Assembly: GCA_030824275.1 (NCBI GenBank)
Contig: JAVBXY010000005.1
Location: 124,001-188,000 of the forward strand
Reading direction: 5' to 3'
Length of the DNA: 64,000 nt
From: Rhodocyclaceae bacterium
Lineage (GTDB): Bacteria; Pseudomonadota; Gammaproteobacteria; Burkholderiales; Rhodocyclaceae
Of this stretch, positions 46,953 to 54,757 are shown piece after piece (the first letter of the stretch is position 1; every line of letters starts with the position of its first letter). A program made the position numbers and the translations under genes. Under the pieces are notes generated by a model. That model had not been told where the DNA came from and did not search any database. It worked only from the letters and a program-made list of their open reading frames with translations.

Positions 46953-48406
46953 GGCTTCACCAATTGCTGCGCCAGGGCCAGCGGTACGTCGGGGAAGAAG
47001 AACAGCGCCAGTGTGCCGGCGGCGGTGAAGCTCAGCGCGATGACGATGGGCAGTGGCGCCTCGCCATGCGGATGTGCCACCGCCTCGGCGGAGAGTGGCT
47101 TGAAAAAGGCGCGATAGACGATGGGCAGGAAGTAGCCGGCATTGAGCAGGGTGGACAGCAGCACGACCACGAGCGCGAACCAGGCGCCCTGGCTCATGGC
47201 ACCGGAGACCAGGTACCACTTGCTGACGAAGCCGGCGGCCGGCGGCAGGCCGATCATGGACAGTGCGCCGATGCCGAAGGCGGTCATGGTCCAGGGCATG
47301 CGCCGTCCGATGCCGTCGAGTTGGCTGACCTCGGTCTTGTGCGCGGCGGTGTAGATGGAACCGGCGGCGAAGAACAGGGTGATCTTGCCGAAGGCATGCG
47401 CGGCGATATGCAGTGCGGCACCGATTACCGAGAGCGGCGCCAGGATTGCGGCGGCGAGGATGACGTAGGAGAGCTGGCTGATGGTCGAATAGGCCAACCG
47501 GCGCTTGAGGTTGTCGGCCTTAAGGGCAACGACGGAGGCGGCGACAATGGTGAAGCCGGCGATGGCGACCAGCCAATCGGTGGCGCCGGCAAGCTGATCG
47601 AGACCGAAGACGTAGACCACCACCTTGATCACCGAGAAGACGCCAGCCTTGACCACGGCGACCGCGTGCAGCAGGGCCGAGACCGGCGTCGGTGCCACCA
47701 TGGCAGCGGGCAGCCAGCGGTGGAGTGGCATCAATGCGGCCTTGCCGATGCCGAACATGAATAGCGCCAGCAGCAGTGCCACTTCGCCCTTGTCCATGTC
47801 CGCCGGCAAAATGCCACCGGCGCGGAAATCCGTGGTGCCGGTGAGATGCCAGACGTAGATCATGGCCGGCAGCAGGAACAGCACCGAGGTGCCCATCAGG
47901 ATGCCGAGATAGGTGCGTCCACCCGCCCGCGCCTTGTCGGTGCCGGCATGGGTCACCAGCGGATAGGTGATCAGCGTCAGTACTTCGTAGAACAGGAACA
48001 GCGTCAGCAGATTGGCGGCGAAAGCGATGGCCAGGGCGGCGGCGATGGCCAGCGCGAAGCAGATGTAGAAGCGGGTCTGGTGCTGCTCATGGTTGCCGCG
48101 CATGTAGCCGATGGAATAGACCGAGTTCACGATCCACAGACCCGAGGCGATCAGCGCGAAGAGCATGCCCAACGGCTCGACGGTAAAGGCGATGGGCAGG
48201 CCCGGCAGAGGCTCGGCCACCAGCAGCGCCGGCCGCTCGCCGGCCAGCACCGGGCCGAGCAGTTGGGCGACGATGGCGAAGAGGGATACAGCGGTCGCGA
48301 GGGTGATGGTCTCGCGCAGATTCGGCCAGCGACCGGCCAGGAGGATGCCGCCAGCGCCAGCGACCGGCAACAGCAGTGACAGGGCGATCAGGCTGGCCAT
48401 GCTCAT
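46949..48406 (-). CDS. Mrp/Nuo-type antiporter subunit (second MrpD-like paralogue)
   Basis: A 485-residue NuoM/MrpD-like membrane protein with YSIGYMRGNHEQHQTRFYICFALA near the N-terminus. It continues FLFYEVLTLITYPLVTHAG (Glu in helix 5), GIGKAALMPLHRWLPAAMVAPTPVSALLHAVAVVKAGVF and the Lys-containing LKRRLAYSTISQLSYVIL, all hallmarks of proton-channel subunits. The ATG at 48406 has GGAGG 6 bases upstream and overlaps the previous gene by ATGA. Confidence 0.9.
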   Translation of the reverse strand: MSMASLIALSLLLPVAGAGGILLAGRWPNLRETITLATAVSLFAIVAQLLGPVLAGERPALLVAEPLPGLPIAFTVEPLGMLFALIASGLWIVNSVYSIGYMRGNHEQHQTRFYICFALAIAAALAIAFAANLLTLFLFYEVLTLITYPLVTHAGTDKARAGGRTYLGILMGTSVLFLLPAMIYVWHLTGTTDFRAGGILPADMDKGEVALLLALFMFGIGKAALMPLHRWLPAAMVAPTPVSALLHAVAVVKAGVFSVIKVVVYVFGLDQLAGATDWLVAIAGFTIVAASVVALKADNLKRRLAYSTISQLSYVILAAAILAPLSVIGAALHIAAHAFGKITLFFAAGSIYTAAHKTEVSQLDGIGRRMPWTMTAFGIGALSMIGLPPAAGFVSKWYLVSGAMSQGAWFALVVVLLSTLLNAGYFLPIVYRAFFKPLSAEAVAHPHGEAPLPIVIALSFTAAGTLALFFFPDVPLALAQQLVKP

Positions 48407-49926
48407 CGGCTGCCTCCGGTCAGTTGCGTGGCGGCGTCCAGGGCCGTGCCGACGGTGAGTGAGGTGTCGATGCCGAACCAGATCGTGGCGGCGACCAACA
48501 GCAGGGCTGGCGCCAGCACCATCGGTGAGGCTTCGCTACGGCCGGATTCGCCCGGCGGCGGAGCCCGGAAATAGGCGACTTCGACGAAGCGCCAGACATA
48601 GGCGACGGCGAGCAGGGAACTCAACAGGATGGCCGCCACCAGCCACCACTGGCCCTTTTCCATTGCGGCAAGGATCAGGTACCACTTGCTGACGAATCCG
48701 GCGGTGCCGGGCACGCCGATCAGCGACAGGCCGCCGAGCACGATGCCGAAGCAGGTCACGGGCATGCGGCGGGCGAGTCCGGCCAGCTTGTCGAAAGTCG
48801 GCGCAGCCTCTTCGGGCCGCTTCCGGCCTGACGGCCTCCCTGCCGGCGAGACGGCGAGCATGCCGCCGATGAGCAGAAAGACCGCGCCCTTGGTCACGCC
48901 GTGGTTGACCAGATGGACGATGGAGGCGGTCAGTCCATGGATGGAATCGAAGGAGAGGCCGAGGGTGATATAGCCAATCTGGCCGATGCTGGAATAGGCG
49001 AAGAGGCGCTTGAGGTTGTTCTGGAAAATGGCGATGAAGCTGGCGCCGAACATGGCGATCAGCGACAGGCCGAGCATGACCTCCGGCAGTGGCAGGCGGT
49101 CGAAAACCAGATGACCGCCGAACACCGTGTAATAGAAGCGGATCAGCACATACACCGAGACCTTGGTGGCTGTCGCGGCGAGGAAGGCGGTGACGGCCGA
49201 GGGCGCGTAGGTGTAGGCATTCGGCAGCCACTGGTGGAGCGGAAAGAGGGCCAGCTTGAGGGAGATGCCGACGGTGAGAAAGGCCAGCGCGGCCAGCACC
49301 GGCCGCGAGCTGTCGACGGCGGCGAGACGTTGCGCCATGTCGGCCAGATTCAGCGTACCGGTCATCAGATAGAGCAGGCCGATGCCGATGACGATGAACG
49401 TGGCGCCGATGCTGCCCATGATCAGGTATTGGTAGGCGGCCACCAGTGCCCGGCGGTCGCGGCCGAGGGCGATCAACACATAGGTGGACAGCGAGGAAAT
49501 TTCAAGGAAGACGAAGATGTTGAAGGCGTCGCCGGTGATGGTGATGCCCAGTAGGCCGGTGAGGCACAGGCCGAACATGGCGTAGTAAAGGTAGTGGCGG
49601 TCCGTCTCCAGCTCACGGGCCAGGGTGGCGCGGCACCAGGGCAGCACGACTGCCGCCATGCCGGAGACCAGCAGCAGGACCAGGCTGGAGAGCCGGTCCA
49701 CCCGGTATTCGATGCCCCAGGGCGGCGGCCAGTTGCCGATGGCGTAGGCAATGGGACCGGACTCCGCCACCTGCATCCACAAGCCGATGGCGCTGGCGAA
49801 AGCGGCCCAGGCGGCGGCGGTGACGACGGCGAAGGCGAGTCCGCCGTGGCGCAGGAGCACGGCCAGTGGTGCCGAGATCAGCGGTATGGCGACCAGGAGG
49901 ACCGGGAGGTGGGCAGCGATATTCAT
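48403..49926 (-). CDS. mrpD: Na+/H+ antiporter subunit MrpD
   Basis: A 507-residue MrpD/MnhD-like subunit: GDAFNIFVFLEISSLSTYVLIALG, ALFPLHQWLPNAYTYAPSAVTAFLAATATKVSVYVLIRF and NLKRLFAYSSIGQIGYITLGLS are typical. An insertion rich in Arg, Pro and Glu (residues near GRPSGRKRPEEAAP) in a loop is not usual. It follows mrpC with a 4-base overlap. This is the most MrpD-like of three antiporter-type paralogues in the operon. Confidence 0.9.
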   Translation of the reverse strand: MNIAAHLPVLLVAIPLISAPLAVLLRHGGLAFAVVTAAAWAAFASAIGLWMQVAESGPIAYAIGNWPPPWGIEYRVDRLSSLVLLLVSGMAAVVLPWCRATLARELETDRHYLYYAMFGLCLTGLLGITITGDAFNIFVFLEISSLSTYVLIALGRDRRALVAAYQYLIMGSIGATFIVIGIGLLYLMTGTLNLADMAQRLAAVDSSRPVLAALAFLTVGISLKLALFPLHQWLPNAYTYAPSAVTAFLAATATKVSVYVLIRFYYTVFGGHLVFDRLPLPEVMLGLSLIAMFGASFIAIFQNNLKRLFAYSSIGQIGYITLGLSFDSIHGLTASIVHLVNHGVTKGAVFLLIGGMLAVSPAGRPSGRKRPEEAAPTFDKLAGLARRMPVTCFGIVLGGLSLIGVPGTAGFVSKWYLILAAMEKGQWWLVAAILLSSLLAVAYVWRFVEVAYFRAPPPGESGRSEASPMVLAPALLLVAATIWFGIDTSLTVGTALDAATQLTGGSR

Positions 49927-50267
49927 GCGCCTCCCTCCTTGCCGAGAATCTCGTCCTCTTCGATGCTGCCGTAGGCCTCGCGAATGCGTACCACCAGCGC
50001 GAGCCCCAGGGCCAGGGTGGCAACGCCGACGACGATGGCGGTGAGAATCAATACATGGGGCAGGGGGTTGGAGTACACCGTATAGCCGGCGGCGAGAATC
50101 GGTGCGGTGCCGCCGAGCAGCTTGCCGGGCGCGACATAGAGCAGGTACACCGAGGTCTGGAAGATGCCGAGCCCGATCAGTTTCTTGATCAGGTTGCCAC
50201 GGGCGATGACGATGAAGAGGCCGGCGACCATCAGGAAGATGGTGACGATGTAGGCGAAGTGACCCAT
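49923..50267 (-). CDS. mrpC: Na+/H+ antiporter subunit MrpC
   Basis: A 114-residue NuoK-like three-helix subunit. FLMVAGLFIVIARGNLIKKLIGLGIFQTSVYLLYV and NPLPHVLILTAIVVGVATLALGLALVVRI are diagnostic of MrpC/MnhC. The start ATG shares one base with the mrpB stop (TGATG), and a G11 tract lies just upstream inside mrpB. The end is coupled to mrpD by ATGA. Confidence 0.93.
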   Translation of the reverse strand: MGHFAYIVTIFLMVAGLFIVIARGNLIKKLIGLGIFQTSVYLLYVAPGKLLGGTAPILAAGYTVYSNPLPHVLILTAIVVGVATLALGLALVVRIREAYGSIEEDEILGKEGGA

Positions 50268-50719
50268 CAGGCGTCCCCCCCCCCCTTGTCCTGTTCTTCA
50301 TCGAGACGACCGCGCGAGGCGAACATGTAGAAGATTTTCAGCATGACGCCGGAGACGGTGACGGCGACGCCGACCTCGACCCAGAAGATGCCGCGATGTT
50401 GACCATGGATGGGGTCGTGATCGAGGACGAAGTAGTCGAGGAAGTTGCCACCCAACAGCAGCCCGGCGAAGCCGACGCCGGCATAGATCAGCACGCCGCT
50501 GGCGAGCAGGGTTTCCACCAGCCAGTCCGGCACTAGCTTGCGCGCAGTGTCCACGCCGTAGATTAGGGCGTAGAAGACGATGCCGGCGGCGAGAATGACG
50601 CCGGCCTGGAAGCCGCCGCCGGGACCGAAGTCGCCGTGGAACTGCACGTAAAGCGCGAAGACGAGAATGAAGGGGATCAGCAGCTTGGCGACCACCCGCA
50701 GCACCAGGTCGTGTCTCAT
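50267..50719 (-). CDS. mrpB: Na+/H+ antiporter subunit MrpB (MnhB domain)
   Basis: A 150-residue MnhB-domain protein: AKLLIPFILVFALYVQFHGDFGPGGGFQAGVILAAG is the family signature, with four helices in all. The C-terminal codons form a G11 run (GAC AAG GGG GGG GGG GAC). A gain of one G would put the frame into mrpC, which starts on the overlapping TGATG. The ATG at 50717-50719 overlaps the preceding MbhDE-like gene (ATGA). Confidence 0.92.
   Translation of the reverse strand: MRHDLVLRVVAKLLIPFILVFALYVQFHGDFGPGGGFQAGVILAAGIVFYALIYGVDTARKLVPDWLVETLLASGVLIYAGVGFAGLLLGGNFLDYFVLDHDPIHGQHRGIFWVEVGVAVTVSGVMLKIFYMFASRGRLDEEQDKGGGDA
50275..50285 (-). repeat. G11 homopolymer at the mrpB 3' end
   Basis: Eleven consecutive C on plus (G on the coding strand), 3 codons before the mrpB stop. 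It is the longest mononucleotide run I see in the window, hence a candidate slippage site. Confidence 0.85.
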
Positions 50720-51225
50720 GGCTGCGCATCCCTCGGTTTGCGCCGACGCAGCAGGGCGATGATGCCGGCGCCGGCGGTGAATACCACCGTCGTTTCGCCC
50801 AAGGTGTCGTAGCCGCGAAAACTGGCGAGCACGGCGGTGACCACATTGGGCACGTCCACCTCGTTTTGCAGATAGCGCGGCACCACATGCTGGTGGATCG
50901 GCGCCGAAGGGTCGGCGAATTCGGGCAGGCCGAGGGCGCCATAGACCAACAGGGCTGCCACCGAGATCGAGACCGCCAGCGGCAGCCAGGGTTTGTGCAC
51001 CGGCTTGGCTTCCTCGCCCTTGCACAGGTAGAGGGCGCCAAGCAGCAGTACGGTGGAGATGCCGGCGCCGACGGAGGCCTCGGTCATGGCGACATCCACG
51101 GCATCGAGGGCGACCAGTGCCGTCGCCATGAGGAAGCTGTAGATGCCCGAGAGCACGATCACGGCGAAGAGGTTGCGGGTGGGAATCATCACCAGCACGG
51201 TCAGCGCCATGAAGATCAGCAGCAC
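50716..51225 (-). CDS. MbhD/MbhE-like (DUF4040) antiporter subunit; start uncertain
   Basis: A protein of 169 residues from the GTG at 51225. Its N-terminal half (VLVMIPTRNLFAVIVLSGIYSFLMATALVALDAVDVAMTEASVGAGISTVLLLGAL, split over several helices) is the DUF4040 domain found at the C-terminus of MrpA and as MbhD. The C-terminal half, VPNVVTAVLASFRGYDTLGETTVVFTAGAG, is MbhE-like. There is no ATG near the beginning. A perfect GAGGAG (51255-51260) stands 5 bases before an in-frame ATC at 51247-51249, which would add 8 residues, whereas the GTG has no ribosome site. It supplies the part of MrpA missing from this operon. Confidence 0.82.
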   Translation of the reverse strand: MLLIFMALTVLVMIPTRNLFAVIVLSGIYSFLMATALVALDAVDVAMTEASVGAGISTVLLLGALYLCKGEEAKPVHKPWLPLAVSISVAALLVYGALGLPEFADPSAPIHQHVVPRYLQNEVDVPNVVTAVLASFRGYDTLGETTVVFTAGAGIIALLRRRKPRDAQP

Positions 51226-51233
51226 GTCGATGA

Positions 51234-51554
51234 TCAGGGTTTCGATGATGGGTTCTCCTCGTCGGCCAGTTCGGGCTTCACCCCGCGCAACAGGGCGGCC
51301 CGCGCCAGGGCGTGGCTGGCGGTGGGACTGGCGAAGAACAGCAGCAGGCCGACCATGGCAAGCTTGACGCTGATCAGCGTCGGGCCGGCTTCCAGCATCA
51401 GACCAAGCAGCACCAGTCCGGCGCCCAGGGTTTCGGTGACGCTGGCGGCGTGCATGCGGGTGTAGAAATCCGGCATGCGGATCAGGCCGATGCCACCGAC
51501 CAGACAGAAGAAGGCACCCGCGAGCAGGCAGGCGGCGGAGAGGACGTCGATCAT
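51234..51554 (-). CDS. mrpG: Na+/H+ antiporter subunit MrpG
   Basis: A 106-residue MnhG/PhaG protein with three helices: GAFFCLVGGIGLIRMPDFYTRMHAASVTETLGAGLVLLGL is the family signature. The C-terminal tail is charged (LADEENPSSKP). It overlaps mrpF by ATGA, and its 3' end contains the ribosome site of the next gene. Confidence 0.93.
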   Translation of the reverse strand: MIDVLSAACLLAGAFFCLVGGIGLIRMPDFYTRMHAASVTETLGAGLVLLGLMLEAGPTLISVKLAMVGLLLFFASPTASHALARAALLRGVKPELADEENPSSKP

Positions 51555-51841
51555 CGCTCCTTCTCCTTTGCATGACCCGGATCACCGAGGTCGCCGTTGC
51601 GGAAGAACTTCAATACGGCGATCACGCCGATGACGTTGAGCAGGCCGTACACTAGGGCCAGGTCGAGGAATTCTGGCCGGCCACCGAGGAAGCCGAGCAC
51701 CGCCAGCAGCAGCATTGCGCAGGTGCCGACGGTGTTCGCCGCCTGAAGGCGATCGAAGACGGTGGGGCCACGGGCGGCGCGCACCAGCGCCAGGGCGACG
51801 GTGACCAGCAGGGCGAGGGCGGCGGCGCCGAACACGTTCAT
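51551..51841 (-). CDS. mrpF: Na+/H+ antiporter subunit MrpF
   Basis: A 96-residue three-helix MnhF/PhaF protein: RAARGPTVFDRLQAANTVGTCAMLLLAV and FLDLALVYGLLNVIGVIAVLKFF are typical. It is coupled by ATGA on both sides, to mrpE and mrpG. Confidence 0.93.
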   Translation of the reverse strand: MNVFGAAALALLVTVALALVRAARGPTVFDRLQAANTVGTCAMLLLAVLGFLGGRPEFLDLALVYGLLNVIGVIAVLKFFRNGDLGDPGHAKEKER

Positions 51842-52317
51842 TTTTCCAGCGCCTCGCAACGATGATCCATTTCGCTGCCGGCAAGGCCGGCGGCCCCTTC
51901 CCGTGACAGGGCATGGACCAGGAATTCCTCGGCAGCGACCTCGATGGCGATGGTTCCCGGGGTCAGGGTGATGGAGTTGGCGTGGATGACCAGGCCCAGC
52001 GGCGAGGTCTGCCGGGGACGAAAGCGGACCAGCGTCGGGCTGATCGGCAAGGCGGGATGCAGAACACGGCGGGTCACATCCCAGGCCGATTTGACGATTT
52101 CGACGGCGAGCCAGGGCCAATAGGAAAGAAAGGCGCGCAGCGACAGATGTATCGGATGCCCTTCGTGATCGATGACGTCCATGCGGTGGGACAGCCACAG
52201 GACGGCAACGACGCTGCCGGCGCCGGCCGCCATCAGGAATGGCGTGAAGAAGCCGGAGAGCAGGAGCCAGAAGACGTATAGCGCGACGAAGGCGCTGAGA
52301 AGGCGCAGGCGATTCAT
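51838..52317 (-). CDS. mrpE: Na+/H+ antiporter subunit MrpE
   Basis: A 159-residue MnhE/PhaE protein: two N-terminal helices, then FLSYWPWLAVEIVKSAWDVTRRVLHP, TLVRFRPRQTSPLGLVIHANSITLTPGTIAIEV and FLVHAL, all family marks. The ATG at 52315-52317 (MNRLRLL) is chosen; in-frame ATGs at 52347 and 52446 have no better ribosome sites. It is the first gene of the operon mrpE-F-G-MbhDE-B-C-D-D-small-D-usp, divergent from the MASE1 kinase across 155 bases with no clear promoter match. Confidence 0.88.
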   Translation of the reverse strand: MNRLRLLSAFVALYVFWLLLSGFFTPFLMAAGAGSVVAVLWLSHRMDVIDHEGHPIHLSLRAFLSYWPWLAVEIVKSAWDVTRRVLHPALPISPTLVRFRPRQTSPLGLVIHANSITLTPGTIAIEVAAEEFLVHALSREGAAGLAGSEMDHRCEALEK

Positions 52318-52472
52318 GAGCGGGTACAGCCGGAGGCCACCCTGCATGGGCGGCAAAGCATAGGTGACAGGGATTGGCTTGATGGTAGGGAGAAACACGC
52401 AGACTGGGAATTCGGGCTTCGCGTACGGGAAACACTGATTCGCCACCGCGCCAGCTGCGGCACAATCTCGCC

Positions 52473-54044
52473 ATGACTTCCCGCTACCCGGTCTGGCTCC
52501 TGTTCGTTTTTGCCTACGTGTTTCTCGATTGGGCGAGCTACATCCATGCCCTGCCGGGGGTGAATATCACGCCATGGAATCCGGCACCAGCCGCCAGCTT
52601 GCTGTTTCTCATGCGGGTGAATGGACTCAGGGGCTGGCTGGTGCAGTGGCTGGCGATACTGCTTGCCGAGTGCCTGGTGCGCGGCCTGCCGGCATCCTGG
52701 CTGGCCTTGCTGGTGCATTCAGCGGTGCTTGCGGCGGGCTATGCGCTGGTGGCGCGCTGGCTGGCGCGGCATTTCCCTTCCGGGCGTATTTTCGTCAGTC
52801 GTGACGGCCTGATGCTATGGGGCGGCGCAGTGATTCTGGGTACTCTGGTCAATGGCGTCGTTCATGTCGGTTTGCTGACCTTTTTCGGACTATTGCCGCC
52901 GGCGGGCTGGGGCGCTGCCATGTTGCGTTTTTGGGTTGGCGACGGTGTCGGCATCCTGGTCATGATGCCTCTGTTCTGGATGCTGGCCGATGGCGAGAGT
53001 CGGCGAGTGCTGGTGGCGTGGCTGGGTCCGCGCGAGGCCGCATCCTTCGCCGGGCTCGTTGCAGCGTCGCTGCTGATTGCCTTCGGCCTCGGTGGCGAAT
53101 CCCATTTCATCTGGTTCTATCTACTTTTCCTGCCGGTCATCTGGGCTGCCGCCCGCCACGGCCTTGCTGCTGCCGTGTTCGCTGCCGCCGTGGTGCAGGC
53201 GGGGGTGATCGTTGCCGTGCTGCTTTCCGGTTTGCGTACCGTGACTGTTTTTGAGTTGCAGATGCTGGCCTTGGCTCTGGCCCTGGTTGGTTTCTTCATC
53301 GGTGTGGTCGTGGACGAACAGCGCCGTGCTGCCGAGGATCTGCGTCAAACCCTGCATCTGGCTGCTGCTGGAGAGATGGCCGGGGCGCTGGCGCACGAAC
53401 TGAATCAGCCGCTCACGGCGCTGGCGGCCTACGGCAAGGCCAGTCAATTGCTGCTGGCGGAAGGCGATGCGGGCCGTGAGCGGCTGGCCAGTACGGTACA
53501 GCGCATGGTGGCCGAGGCTGCTCGCGCCGCCGACGTGGTGCGGCGCCTGCGCGAGTTCTTCCGCAGCGGCACGCTGAGCCTGGAGGTCGTCCGCCTGGGC
53601 GTTTTGCTCGCTGAAGTCGAGGGGCGGTTTCGCGAGCAGGCGCGGCGTGACGGCATTGAATTCGTCGTGACACTGGATGGTGATCCGCTGGTGCTGGCCG
53701 ATCCGGTTCAGATCGAGGTGGTGTTACGCAATCTGATCGATAACGCGTTCGCCGCTGCCGGAAAGTCGGCCCTGGCGGTACGGCGAGTCGATGTGTCCGC
53801 CAGCGCCAGCCTCGATAGTGCGATGGTCACCGTCAGCGACAGTGGCGCTGGTGTCGACGCCGAACAGGCGGGACGCGTGTTCGAACCTTTTTCGTCGACC
53901 AAGGCCGCCGGCATGGGGCTGGGCCTCGCCGTCAGCCGTGCCATCGTCGAGGCCCATGGGGGGGCGCTGGATCTGCTCAGTGCCCGTCCGGCCGTTTTCC
54001 GTCTCCGCTTGCCGCTTCACGAGGTTGCCCATGCCCCTGTCTGA
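52473..54044 (+). CDS. MASE1-type sensor histidine kinase
   Basis: A 523-residue kinase. Residues 1-280 form an integral membrane MASE1-like sensor of about eight helices (with FLDWASYIHALPGVNITPWNPAPA and FWVGDGVGILVMMPLFWM). Then come a short coiled coil, the H-box EMAGALAHELNQPLTAL with H308, and an HATPase domain (LRNLIDNAFAAA, SDSGAGVD, GMGLGLAVSRAI) of the FixL/DctB class. No PAS domain is seen. The motif copy at 53762-53785 encodes GKSALAVRR. It overlaps the response regulator by 14 bases; being divergent from mrpE, the pair may regulate the antiporter. Confidence 0.9.
   Translation: MTSRYPVWLLFVFAYVFLDWASYIHALPGVNITPWNPAPAASLLFLMRVNGLRGWLVQWLAILLAECLVRGLPASWLALLVHSAVLAAGYALVARWLARHFPSGRIFVSRDGLMLWGGAVILGTLVNGVVHVGLLTFFGLLPPAGWGAAMLRFWVGDGVGILVMMPLFWMLADGESRRVLVAWLGPREAASFAGLVAASLLIAFGLGGESHFIWFYLLFLPVIWAAARHGLAAAVFAAAVVQAGVIVAVLLSGLRTVTVFELQMLALALALVGFFIGVVVDEQRRAAEDLRQTLHLAAAGEMAGALAHELNQPLTALAAYGKASQLLLAEGDAGRERLASTVQRMVAEAARAADVVRRLREFFRSGTLSLEVVRLGVLLAEVEGRFREQARRDGIEFVVTLDGDPLVLADPVQIEVVLRNLIDNAFAAAGKSALAVRRVDVSASASLDSAMVTVSDSGAGVDAEQAGRVFEPFSSTKAAGMGLGLAVSRAIVEAHGGALDLLSARPAVFRLRLPLHEVAHAPV
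53762..53785 (+). repeat. Dispersed 24-bp motif, copy 14
   Basis: Plus strand: AAAGTCGGCCCTGG (one change), CGGT, ACGGCG. It lies inside the ATPase domain of the MASE1 kinase gene, same direction, right after the N box. Confidence 0.75.
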
Positions 54045-54666
54045 CCGTCTGACTGTCTTCATCGTCGATGACGATCCTGCGATTCGCGATGCCTTGTCCT
54101 TGCTGCTGGGGCTGCGAGGTTATCGCACCGCACTGTTCGCCAGTGCCGACGATTTCCTGCGCGCCCTTCGCCCCGACTGGGCCGGTTGCCTGATCGTCGA
54201 TATTCGCATGCCGGGCATCGATGGCCTCGCGCTCCAGGAGTTGTTGCTGGAGCGGGGGCTTCAATTGCCGGTCATCGTCATTTCTGCACACGGCGACATG
54301 GCCTCGGCCCGTCGTGCCTTTCGCGCTCACGCCGTGGACTTCCTCGAGAAGCCGCTGGACGACGACAAATTGATGGCCTCCATCGAGGAGGCCCTGGGCG
54401 CCGAGACGGTGCGCCTGGGCGAGATGGAAGCCGAGGTGACGGAAGCCCGCGAGGTGGAAGGACGTCGCGCCGCACTCACGCCCCGCGAGCAGGAAGTGAT
54501 GGAGCGGGTGGTGCAGGGGCGCCACAACCGTGAGATTGCCGCCGAACTCGGCATCAGTGTGCGGACGGTGGAAGTGCATAAATCACGCCTCATGGCCAAG
54601 CTCGGTGTGCGCAATCTGCCGGATCTCGTCCGGCTTGCCATCAGCCGGGTAACTGGTGACCCATGA
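54031..54666 (+). CDS. FixJ/NarL-type response regulator
   Basis: A 211-residue regulator: receiver with IVDDDPAIRD, phospho-acceptor D57 in LIVDIRMPG, SAHGD and EKPLDD; a C-terminal LuxR-type helix-turn-helix (LTPREQEVMERVVQGRHNREIAAELGISVRTVEVHKSRLM) binds DNA. The receiver plus H-box type of the partner resembles FixLJ/TtrSR-like systems. The ATG at 54031 lies within the kinase 3' end, so the pair is translationally coupled. Confidence 0.93.
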   Translation: MPLSDRLTVFIVDDDPAIRDALSLLLGLRGYRTALFASADDFLRALRPDWAGCLIVDIRMPGIDGLALQELLLERGLQLPVIVISAHGDMASARRAFRAHAVDFLEKPLDDDKLMASIEEALGAETVRLGEMEAEVTEAREVEGRRAALTPREQEVMERVVQGRHNREIAAELGISVRTVEVHKSRLMAKLGVRNLPDLVRLAISRVTGDP

Positions 54667-54757
54667 ACAATCCGTCGCCTTAAGTTTCGCGTAAGGGTTG
54701 CACGTAGGGGCGATGCTAGAATCTCCGGCTCCCAACCCGCCTCCCCAGGAGTGAGCC

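Noticed and set aside
48794..48817. AAAGTCGGCGCAGCC... as a 17th copy of the dispersed motif
   Set aside because: The first 11 bases match, but the rest of the left part and the ACGGCG half are lost; it may be a decayed copy or chance.
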